From the NCBI RefSeq assembly GCF_036417845.1, contig NC_089980.1, forward strand, positions 42,840,501 to 42,904,500: DNA of 64,000 bases. The letters run 5' to 3'. Positions 41,824 through 53,800 of this stretch are shown one piece after another; position 1 is the first letter of the stretch; every line of letters starts with the position of its first letter. Made by a program: the position numbers and the translations under genes. Below the pieces are notes generated by a model that was not told the origin of the DNA, did no database searches, and worked only from the letters and a program-made list of their open reading frames with translations. The DNA is from Apteryx mantelli (lineage: Eukaryota; Chordata; Aves; Apterygiformes; Apterygidae).

Positions 41824-44800
41824 TGGTGTTCTCACTGCAATCCTTGATTAGGGTTCTGTTTCCATTATCAGCTGGAATATTTTCAGGCAAACTTTGCTTA
41901 ATCTGAAGAGGACAGCTCTTGTGTTATGTCTGATAGCTGTAGACATAACAGCTGTCTGTAAGCCTTCGGTAAAGCAGCACTTCATGCAAATAATGAGTGT
42001 GGAAATTATTAGTACAGAATCAGTAATCTTGACTTTTACTTCTCACTAAATATGGTCTTAAGATGAGACTTTAGAAAATCAGTAAACAGTGTGTCCATTT
42101 TGTAGAACCACTGGTATGCCCAACAAAGGAAATAACATGTATTTTGTGATGTGCAAGCCTTATTGAAAGAACTTTTAAAACTCTTGTTAGAAGCCTCCTG
42201 GAAAAAAATATAATTCAGGCTGGTGCTGCTAAAGTGCTATTGTTGTCTATTTATTAGTATAGTTGTTTCTTTCCAGGTAATTCATTTTACTCTTCAGCCT
42301 TTATTTTCTCCCTGACTACTCTGCATCACGTCAATCCTTGAGGAAGAATTCCTGCATGTCTTTGGTGCCACAGAAAAGGGTGAAATTTTTTGATGTTTCT
42401 CTGTCTGAAGAACTCCCTCTGTCTGTTATTGGGAGGATGTTACTTGAGGACAATAATATGCTTTCCAAAGCATATTTATTGTAAGGATTTCAGATCTGAA
42501 ATCTTATCTGTAACACCACATCATAGAAATATTTTCATTAAACTTGACTAATCGTTAAGATAGAGCTTGACTTAGATGGGGAGGTTCATGTACGCTACCA
42601 TGCTGAATGGATTGTTAAAAATTATTGCTTAGGTTGAGAACCTGTTCTAATTTATAGCCTAATTTGACTCATGATTGATTTATATTTGTTTTCTTCTTAT
42701 ACCAACACTGGTCTTTAGTTTAAATGGCTTTTGTAATTGTGATCTTACATTCCTGTTTCTGACTTTATTACAAAAAAAGCAATCCTAACTGCTCTCAGCC
42801 TTTATTTTAGGAGTCCAGACTGCATTGGCGTACCCATAAGAGTGTCCCCTCATTCTGATAGCCCTTGTCTGCTTCTGTTTTCACTTTTTTTTTTTTGAAT
42901 GGAGATTACTAGAAAAAGCATTGGTGAAACTCAGCTGTCATAATCTGTACAATTCTAGTAATGTCCATTCAAAAAAATAAAAGTGAAAACAGTAATACAT
43001 CAGGAAAGGGATTTCAAGCATCCTAGGTGTTGTTCCTTGAAATTCTTCCCCTTTGTTTTTATTGATGTGCTTCTGTTGTTGAGATGCCTAAAATGTATGA
43101 CTGGACTCATGAAATGTAATGAAAAAATGTATTCCCCTTCCATTTACTGCGGCTGTTTATGACAGCACTTTACCTGTTGCAGGAAAGGAGAGGCCGAATA
43201 AGTCGTCATGGGTGACTAGAACATCTCAAAGCTGGCTTTGAAAATATCCCCTTTTCAGTAATACTATTCACATGCATACAGTTAGTCATGACTCTTGTTT
43301 GTAGGCCTATCATATCAACTGAGCAATAAATGTTTGAAAAAGGTGCTTGTATGTTGGAGTTATGTCAAAGTCTATAATGTCACCTGATTTATAGGATGCC
43401 CGAATGTATGGGTAATATGAATGACAAGTCCAGTGCCATCCTTGCTAATGACTGAAATGATGCCTGTAAACAACCCTGAAAGATGTAGTCAGTGTGTCAG
43501 CTGACCTCTCTGTCATTTACTTTTATGCTTTCAGGACTGCTGGGGCTTATAGCAACCCATGTGTGCTACCTGTTTAAGACCTTTATCTTCAAATAAAATT
43601 GACAGCAAAATGTCTATTGCTTTCAAGGGCAATAAGGTTTGATTTCAAGATACAGAAGTTTTGGAACTCTTTCTCTCACTTCAGGCTGCTCAAAGGAGAG
43701 ACTCAGTTCGTAGCAGAGACCTGAAAAGGAAATTGCACAAAGTAGATTAACTTTAAGCTGTATTTTGCCAATCTGCTACCAATCTGTCTCTTGTGGGAGG
43801 ATATAATTCAATCAAGTCAGATGGGTTTCCAGTGGTTTCTTCTACAGGCAAATGAGCATACCACACGTGTCTGTTAAATCAGTATCTTTTCCTGGAATTA
43901 CTGTTTTTCTATTAATTTTCAGATACTGCAGCAGCTGGGAAGAGAGTACTAGCAGGGTTAAGTAGTAGAGTGAGATGCATTCACTCCCCGCCCACTTGTT
44001 TGTCCCACAAGAAAGAATTCTCTTGTCATGTCAATGGTGATTATTTCCCAGGATATTTTCCATTTCCTTTAAAACTCTCAGCCCTCATTCTTCATGCCAA
44101 GGGGACAAAAATTAAAACAAAGAGAAGAGTGCACTTGCATCTTGGGAAGTATCATGTCCTCAGGCAGGCTGTCTCTTTTGATTAGGTTGATTTTTTCAGC
44201 TGTAACTTTCCATACAAAAGTCAGAAATATCAATAAATTCTGGGAAGCTTGTGTTCAACATAGTGGGAACAAAGAGGTGATACATTGCTAGTTACAGGGG
44301 TGGGAGTGAAAGGAGTTGTTTGACCAGTGAATAAAGCTTGTTGAGCAAGTAGTCTTGGAATACATTATAGCAATACTAAGACTCTGTTCCTCCAAATGGA
44401 AGCCTCCCTAAGGACATGTTGTAGCCAGTGCAGACCTTATTGAGATGATCATCAATTACACATCTATATGAACTACTAAAATGGTCAGCATGTGAATATC
44501 TGGCTTTAATTGGGGGGATGGGGGAGAGAATATTCAGTGTACCTAATGCTGGCACTATAAAATGCTGAAGATATTAATCCTCACTTCTTATGTATCCTGT
44601 GTGTTTCATCCTGCTCATGCTTTGAGTTTAATTTTGATCGTCTTTCAGGGCATAGAATAGCTAGCATGGTTATTTACCTTCTGTATTCCCAAGCAATAGT
44701 ATGGAATTAAATTGGCTATAGGCTCACAAATTGTTTCCACTGGACTGTGTCCTGAGGCCTCTGGACTCATAAATAGTAGCCATAATTAATTTTTATGAGT

Positions 44801-47800
44801 CTTTCAAGTTCAAACCTATATGGAGATGGTTCTTTACATCTCTGAATTCTTGATTTATTCCATGGCCTTCAGACAACAAGCTAAAAGCGAGGCAAAGCAT
44901 GCATCTTCTAATTCTGCATGACTGTATTTGGTGAAAACCTTGCCCCCTTTTTGTCTCTGAATGATTAGAGATATTTCTGGTTAATAAGTTGAGGTTGTGC
45001 TTGAAGAGCATGACTTGTTCTGCCTGATATGAGTTGATTAACAGATCACCTTTTTAAGGATCGCTTGATGTGGTTAAATTGTAAACTAAGAACAATGAAA
45101 CAAATGAACAGTTGAAAGAATGAAATAATAAGTGTTCCTATTTGTTACAAATGCACGTTCTCTACCCTGGTTCTTCCTGCCAATTAGGTAGGGCATAGAG
45201 TAAAAGAACAGTAGTTTAAGATGCTGGGCCTGTAGTAATGTCTTCAGCAAGAATACCCTTTGCAGGTTAAACAAATTACTCTTACCTGGGTTGCCAGCAG
45301 TTAAAGATTAAGCAAGCTTGATGCTTGGTCCCTGTTACAAACTTCAGCTTTTTAAGTATGCCCCCCCCTTTTTTTTTACAAAAAGGTAAAATAAAACCCC
45401 AGGCGGGGGGGGGAGAAACAGAAGTGCTCAGACCTGTTTAAGTCTCCATTCTGTTCCCTTTGAGACTCAATTCACCTGAGAACTTCTTGCATTGTTTAAC
45501 ATGCATAATCTGGGGTGTACTAGAATAACGATGCCAGAGGGAAAAAACTCGGTCATCAGTGCTTGGAAGGAGGTATTCCACTTACAGAATAATTAGAAAG
45601 AAGGTATCTTCTGCAAGATCAGGATGGATTTTTAGGCCCTTAGCCTAATAAAGATGGGACCTCTAACAGTATCATCTTTAATGCTTTCTTTATGGTGGCA
45701 TGGCATTCAAACAGTAAGTGCTTTTGAAAACTTCTCTCCCAATACTCTTGAAAGTCCTGGAGACTGTATGCAGAAGTGCACTAACCCATTGGAAGGATGC
45801 TCTTGTTTAAATCCCCTCTGTACCTAAGGGTTATTCTGGGATCAGATAGTGTGAATTTTAAACAGAACACCTAACCTGATACAACTTCAAATGCAAATAG
45901 GTATAAATTGGCTTATCTGATGAACCTGTCTCTTTCTCAGAGACATCTAGGAGAGCTCATTGTTCAGCCGGTCCAGTTTGTTTTGCAATATTTCTGTGTT
46001 CTTCCTCAGTTCTGTGCACCTAAATAAACCTCAGATGAAGCTTCCTCAGAACCACACTAAAAAAAGTGAACATTTTCCACCATAAAAGTATGTATGTAGG
46101 GTTTAGATTTGGGGGGTTTCTAGTCCCTCTTCTAGCTCAGTCTTGTTTTTTGGAAGACATACGCAGGCTATCTTTACAGCAGGATGATGCAGTCACTGAG
46201 TCAAGAGTATTTTTCCTCTGCTACAGACAATTTCTGTGTGTTGTAGTATCTTTTATGCCTGTATTTAGCACCCTGATCTTCAGGTGTTCTTACTAGACAA
46301 CCTGTTCTACTTTCTTGACTAATCAGTAAATTTTAAGGAATCTGCAGCTCTATCTCTGGCCTTCATGGCATGTGCTTAATTACTTTTCTTGGAATCTGTC
46401 TGGTTTCAAAGTCCTGTGCAGGACAACCTAGCCCACTCTGTGCTTTCTCCATCTAATAAAACTAGTGAGTCTGCTAAAAACATTGGTGAAATTTAGGAAC
46501 AAAAGTCCCCCAGTGTTTTTTTTCCCTAAAAAACACAGAATTGTGGCAAAACTGAACAATTAGTTAATCAAGATCAAGGTACACCAAAAAAAATCAAAAA
46601 AACAAACTCTGAGCATGCTAAATTGTTAAATGCTAAATTAACAGACAAACAATATCTGATTGATGTCCTGTTATAACAAAAATATGCAAAGTGAAAACCA
46701 GACATGTATTTACATGCATTCTTTAAATATTAGGCTTGGATGTAGGGACAGCTTTCTATGAAGTGGCTTGCAGTGGGGGCTCTATTAGGTGTTTAAAAAA
46801 AAAAAAAAAAAGGCATGCTTAGATGGAAGTCCAAGTTGCTGACAGACCAACATTAAGTGTAATGAAGGGAAAGCAGTAAGAACTGTAAAATGGCTTGGAT
46901 CTGCAATACAGTTGTGCATTGAGCAGCACTATTGAATAGCATGAAACACAGAAACTGTTGGGGTGAATGAAAGAGTAAGTTCAATCTTGTTTTATCCTCT
47001 TTTCAGACAAAATCTGCTGTCTGCAGTGTGTTTGACCTATATATGTGCATTTAACCTTTCTGTTTTGTATGCTAACATATTGGTGGGTCATTTACAATCC
47101 CTTTTTGCAACTTTTTAATTTGCCTTGTTTAAAAAAAAAAAAATTTCACTGGTGTGTTGACTTGTTTTAAAGAAGTTCTCCTTTCTCTGAAGACCTTGGA
47201 AAACTGCGAAGATAACATTCTATCTGATGTGTCAGTAGGAATGTGAAAATCTCTCTCATTTGGGATTAAATCTTGCAGTTGCTGGAAAGAAAAGCCTCTC
47301 TTAAAGTACACAAACCTGTATGTTGCCAGGAATATATATTTTTTTTTCCTCCAAGTTGGAACTTTCAAAATTCTGCCCTTTGATAGGAACTTTATTTTAA
47401 GATAAAACTATTGATTAAAAAATGCAAAAATATGTTTTTATTTGCAGTAACACTTAATCAACCCTTTTATAAATGCAGTGTATGACAGCAAGGGGAAAAA
47501 CTGTGTCCCCTGCTATTTGTAGATGGTCTATATAGGAATGTAAACAATGGGATTAACACTTGCTCTTTGTGGTTTCATTTTATTTTTGTTTTAGCTCTAT
47601 TCATGAGCAAGAGGCAAGGAATCCTGTATGATAGTATTGATCTCTTTAGCTTTTCACACAATGTTAATATATGCTTGTGGTTAGGTTTACCATTTACTTC
47701 TGTCAATGCTGAATGTAAGGGGGTTTTATTATTATTTTAAAAGTTAACATTATTCCCTCAATGACTGCTTCCTATTTTCTTGAGACTGAATTTCTGCTTT

Positions 47801-50800
47801 TGGCTTGTGATAGGTGGCTACTGTTCTTAATCCCATTGTGCTACTAGAAACATACGCTATTTCTGCCTGGGATCCTACTGACATTCATTTATTAAATGGC
47901 CTGTACAAGTTCTAGAAGTTGCAAGAGTCTTGGAGAACCTAGCAACTTTTAGTAGACAGCTGGGAAGAATTGCCTTGCACAACACTTGACTTAACTTATC
48001 CATTTGTATATATTTAGTTGATCAGGAATCAGACTTGCACAGTCATGTGGTGTCCTCTTTAATAAATGTGGAATTTTTTTTTGTTTGATTCATCCCCACC
48101 ATCCTTTTCTAATGCAGGTGCTGCTGACTCATATCCTGCATGTCTTGCCCCAACCACCTTCTAACTCTACTCTCTACATAGGTCAGTAAAGGACAGTAAA
48201 ACTTTCACAGGTTAGCAAGACACAAGGGTGTTGCCCGTTAGACTGAGACAATGTGGTTCACTTGTCTTATTTTTCTTTCTACAAAAAAGGTCGCAAACCA
48301 TTCCCCACAAAAGTGAAGTAGGAAATCCAGGACTCAGCCAAAAGACTTCTTTTTTTATATCTGGCATGGTTCTTGTCCTGACGAACATCAAATTCGTATT
48401 CCAAACTCGGATAATGCTGAGAGAGAGAGAGAGAGGGAAATGAAAGGTCAACCATCCTAAGTCCTGTTGATTAGCATAGTCCCGCAGAGACTGTCAAGTG
48501 CCTGAGGCAACCTGAAAGGCTTGTTCACTTGGCCCTGCTTGCTGGTCCTGGTCATGTGCCAGCGTGTTTCAGTCAGCTGAGAACTAGGAGTCCAAGTAAG
48601 CAATCAGGATAAGCTGTCATTACACTGGAGATTGGGGGGGGGGGGGGGGGGAGTATGGGCAGGAACCACAAGTCTGTGCTTTTCTGGGGAGTTAGAGCTG
48701 TTGGGGGATGGCGGGGGGGATAGTTACTGCCCTAGTTTCCTGAGCACTCTTGGTCTGAGCAGATTGCTTACAGAATTTGCCAGATGCCAAAAGGCTGGCG
48801 AAAATAAGCATGTCCAAAACGGGTGCTGCCATTTGTATTCTAGGCCGTGTGTTTTGGTTTCCTTGAAGGATTTTTCTGTATCCCAGAAGCAATGAGCTTT
48901 GATCTCCCTGCACACAGACACATGTACAGCAGCACTCCTAAAGATGACTTTAGGATAGCTGTCATTTGTCCTACTTAGATCAAATAATTTAACCTTGTGT
49001 GTACTGACTTGTCTTTCTGCAGTTCTGCCACCTTTAGTCTTTGGCTACCAAAGTAAGCATCATGGCATAGGAAGATTTTCTTAGCAGTAGTGCAGCTGTC
49101 TTTGGAAGTGAAGGTTGGGGAGAAGCAAACTATTTTAGTCTCAAGCATATATAGGTTAATATGAAATTTTCAGAGAACTGAAACAGAAATTTTTCATGAA
49201 TCATACACATATACATGTCTTCTATCCAGACAGAAAAAGTGATTGGGGGAGAAAAGTTTCTCTGAGTTTTACTCATTGGTAAGATCATTAGTGCATAGTT
49301 GGCTTCTCTTTCCTCCTCCTTACTCAAACCCCATGCTGCCAAGATACTCTAGTGAGGAAAATATTTTCTGTGATGTGCAGTATCCTCTATTCAGTCAGGT
49401 CAAAGAAGGGAAAAAAGGCAGTTGGCTTTAAACTTTATTTTGTAACTACTACAACTCAAAACAATAGATTATGGGATTTTATTATAAAAATATCTTTGCT
49501 TAAACACTAGAGCCACAAACTTCTACTATAGACAATTAATGTCAACTTTCAGCCAGGACTAATATATTCCTAGCTTGTCCATGAAACTACCACTTTTGAT
49601 CTAGCTATAAAGGACGCACAAATTCAGGCTGCGTCTGTGGAACAGTTTCTGCTGCCGTCAATATGCCAGCAGATGTCCAAGTGCCATATGCCAACGGGGC
49701 AGGAAATTTCTGGCCATGGTGACTGTGTTGCTTGCCTGCATGATAAGTCTGAGGAACTTCTTTTGTCAGTCTAGCTGTGACCACACAAGGATTATTTTTG
49801 CTTGAGAAGGGATACTGACTGAGAGGGTGTCTTTTCTCTTTACGTGCATGTAATCCTGTGTCGGTGTTATCTAGGTCAGCAGAACTCTGTAATGCAGGTC
49901 TGACCTGGGAGCCTTGACATATCTGAGTCCATTTCTTTTCTTTTTGTCAGGATAAACATTAACAATTGAATATGTTCTAATTGCATTTAAAATCAGATTA
50001 TTGTAAACATTCAATTGCTGCTATAACTGTAATGTTGTAGCCAGATAAGCTGAGTAACTGCAAAAACCAAGGGGGACAAGTAGAGGATATGCAGTTGCAT
50101 TTTCTTTGAAGTAGCTGAGGTAGTACAAAGGCTACCTAAACTGCCTTTAGACTACCTTTTTCGTTTCTATAAGCCATGAAAAATGTCCATGCAAGTTCTT
50201 GCACCATTTGACCTATTTGTCTCCAGGTGACTGGAGGTGATCTCAACATATGTTGCATTCTTCTTTGTGCATGCTGAGAATGAGTCACCTGTATTTTTGA
50301 GAATGCAAACATCTATGTTGTATAGCAACTATGCTTTCTGGAGGATGGTGGCTGATGTCCTTCCAAATTCTGGTTTGTTTGTTGGAAATAGCTTTGCCAT
50401 GCCTATCCTCTCCTCTGCATTTGTACATTTCATGTTTTCTGGGCTTTTTCTCTGGAGACTTCACCAGCACAGAAGTACGAAAAGCAGAGCGATGGTAAGG
50501 ATTCTGTTTTGGGAGCCACAGGTAGAGGCTTCTCTATCCCTGGGGGGAGCTCTGTGTATGAGCAAATGTAACTGTATCTCTGGCTCTGGATCTCCTTCCA
50601 TGTCTGTTGACTTGGCCTCTCTTCTCCTAAAATGCCTTATGGTGAAATTAAAGACAAGACTGCAGTGCTGATTGCTTGTGGACCTCTTGTCTCCTGCTGT
50701 TTTATTCTGTTGCTGCTGGATTCAGTTAAAGTAAAAACTGCTGAAAGATGAACAACAGTGTAAAGTTTCGTCTGATATTTATAAATGCAAACCCTATGAC

Positions 50801-53800
50801 CCTGGACAGTTTTATTATGATTGGCTAAATTGTCAGTATTGTATGTACTCGTGATTAGATAACTACTCCACAGTTTTCTAGTTTCTTCAAATTATATAAA
50901 AGATTTGGATGTCAATGTGAAAAATGATCTCAGTTGAATAAAACCTTCAGTAATGCAATCAATGGAGAAAAGTATAAGTAGGCTATTGGGAGAAGAAAAA
51001 AATCTTTCTTGGGTAATGTGGGTTTGTAAGTGTCATCCATCAGCACAAAAAAGACAGATTCTTGGTATGTGTGAAATGGAAGGTGGAACAGCAATGGACT
51101 ATTTTGAAAGGGAATTTGAGGATTCTGTAAAAATTTTTAGATTCTTAGCTTGAGTCTTGGTGTTTCAGAGAATTCAGAGAAAGGGGAAAAAAAAAAAACC
51201 CACAGCTAGTTTAAGGAGGATTAGAATGCAGTCCCAAGATGCAATTGCTTACTCAAAACAGCACTGCATTGGTTTCCATTTACGAAGTATGATGGATTAA
51301 ATGAAGATTTATGCCTTGTGGGAAGGTCTCTAAAGTATTGGGTAGATTTGTAATTTTAAATGCTCCTCCGCACATTAAATGTTTTACAAGTGTAGACATA
51401 AGATCTTGAGAAAGAAGTAAAGCCATTTCATGTTCCTTTGAAGTCAGAAGTGGGGACAAAGCTCAGGAGTCCTGAAAGGTTGCATCAGTTATTGCTTTAA
51501 CCAACAGACTCTGCTTTTGGATGCATCAGCCCCTTGCAGCTGCACTTTATATAGGGGATACATGGTAATACCGTGAGGAGTGTAGAATTAAAACCAGTGG
51601 GTCTGGTTTCAAGCTTAAAAGTTCAATTCTCCTTTCTGATCAAAGAGAAACACTTGCATTTGCAAAAGAGAATTGTTCATACCAGTGGGAGAACTTTAAA
51701 ACTACCATTAGACTTGTATGTCAAATCTCCAGGGAATGCTTTGAATAACATGGCTTTAGCCTCTTCAAACGGAGACCTAAGATTGGGTGGTATCTGGTTG
51801 TTCTTTTTGTAGGTAATAGGGTGCCTGTGGGGAAGGATCTGTTGCTCTGGTTACATAACTTGTTTATTGTCCTGTGTCTTTAGTTCATTTGGCCATCAAT
51901 ACCTTGGCAGGGCTCCTTCTTCCTAATGCTTATTGTTATCGGACACAGCCAATCCTTACTAAAGTGTCTCAGATTTCATTCCAAATATGAAATTATTTCT
52001 ACTTGATATACAAAACCTGGATCACAACTTTCTTGCAGCCCTTAACTTCTAGAATAATCTTACTGTCCGTGTGCATATTCTTGCACTGGAACACAGTCGC
52101 TTGTGTGCCAGAGTATGGCAATAACTGCCATTACTCAGGGAAGTCTGTTTCTGCTGTAACAAAGGTAGTCTTATTGTCCATCATATTCTTCTGTCTTATC
52201 AAGGCAAATAAGTCAAATGCATTCAAACTTCTTATCTTCAGATAATTCTGTGCTAGCTATAGCTGTAACAACTTGATTACAGCTATTATGAAACATACCA
52301 GGGTTTGGATAATGATGAATTAGTTCAAAAATCAGTGCAGGTGTCTAAATAAGGTAATAGTGTGTACAGTACCTTGTTTCAAACCTCACTTCTACGTGTA
52401 TCACTGTAAAGAGATTTCAAATTCACTTTTCCTAATGTGAATTTGCTTGCAATTAATATTTTGCAATGAAGTTGTAAAACCAGCTCTTTAACAAAGGTGC
52501 ACCTTTTTATTAGGTACTTTTTAGTGAACAGAAGCTACTTTCTAAACATTTCCTAGAAAGAAGAAAATGAAGCCATGACTTTCACTTGTTCATGCTTGCA
52601 GAGATATAAGGTGGTTGTCCTGTATATTTTTTTTTTTCTTCTGAAGGCTAAAAATCCAAAGTAAAATGGCATATTATACATACTTAGTTTTGGTAATTCT
52701 CACTCCTGGTCATATAGACAGAATCCCATTTGCTTGTTCCCTTAGTTTTATACCCTCACATTACTTTTACAGGGTTTAAATGTAATTCTGTTGTGTCCCA
52801 TTTTACCCTGTACTGGTATTTGTCAGACTTAGCCATTCCTCCTGCTAGTCTGAAGACAAGAACAGCTGAGATGGATCTGCTGACTCTTGCAAGCTTTTAA
52901 GCCACCTGAGCAAACCTTGACAGGCCAATATGTTTTGTAATTCATAGCAATTTGAAGGAAGTACACTAGTATGTGGCTTCCCAGTTTGGGAGGACCTGGC
53001 CCTTGTTTTGGGACTTCTTTTCCTTCTTGGGTGGGGGGGGGAGAAGATGAGTAAATAGAGGTAGGAAAATATCCATAATATCAATGTGGCTTAAGGCCAT
53101 TTACCTTTTTTTAAGGCAGATTTACCTTTTTTTTTTTTGATTGGTGAATTCTTCAGTCATATCCTTACTTGTGTAGAGGATGCAAGTGTCATGTTCCCAA
53201 AAGCATCTCAAATCCTGTCTAAGATAAACTCTCCTTTGCCCAAGACAATACATAATGGAGATTAAGACCTAGTTCTTCTGATCTCTGGTAAATCATAAAT
53301 CTGATCATTAGATAGTTAAGGGAAAATGTCACTGAAACCAGAAAACAGGGCTGTATTGGAGCAGTGCTGCAGCTGGTTTGTCTGTGGGGAAGTACCTGCA
53401 AGTGGAACAAATGCTATGCTTGATTATGTTCAAACAGCTTCTTTACCTCAAAGTTTCTATTTCTGTTAATGTCGTCAAAAGGTGTATTTATTTTATGTGT
53501 GTCTTAAATTTCCTTCTGCAATTGCAATATCTGTTTACTTTCAGCAGTAACTCCAGGATCTAGAGATTTTATTTTCCTTGTTTCACTTGCCAAAGTGCTG
53601 AGTTGGTGGGGCAGGGGAGGGAGGAGAGGTTTCATTGCTGTGAGGCAGAAATCATTTGACCTAAAATAAAGTTTTCACTTTATCAATACAGACAGTCATG
53701 AGATGGAGTACACGCATTGCTTTAGATTCTAAGTTAACTATTTTCAACTTGTTAATTTGGGCATACTTTAAAAGACACTTTTGAAACAGCTTCTTTCAGG

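Noticed and set aside
46513..46536. GTGTTTTTT/AAAAAACAC hairpin
   Set aside because: The stem is mostly T/A homopolymer and so has low information content.
50237..50671. 144-codon frame inside intron 1
   Set aside because: The longest intronic frame away from the CpG island, but it matches no family I recognise and shows no exon boundaries. About this length is expected by chance somewhere in 30 kb.
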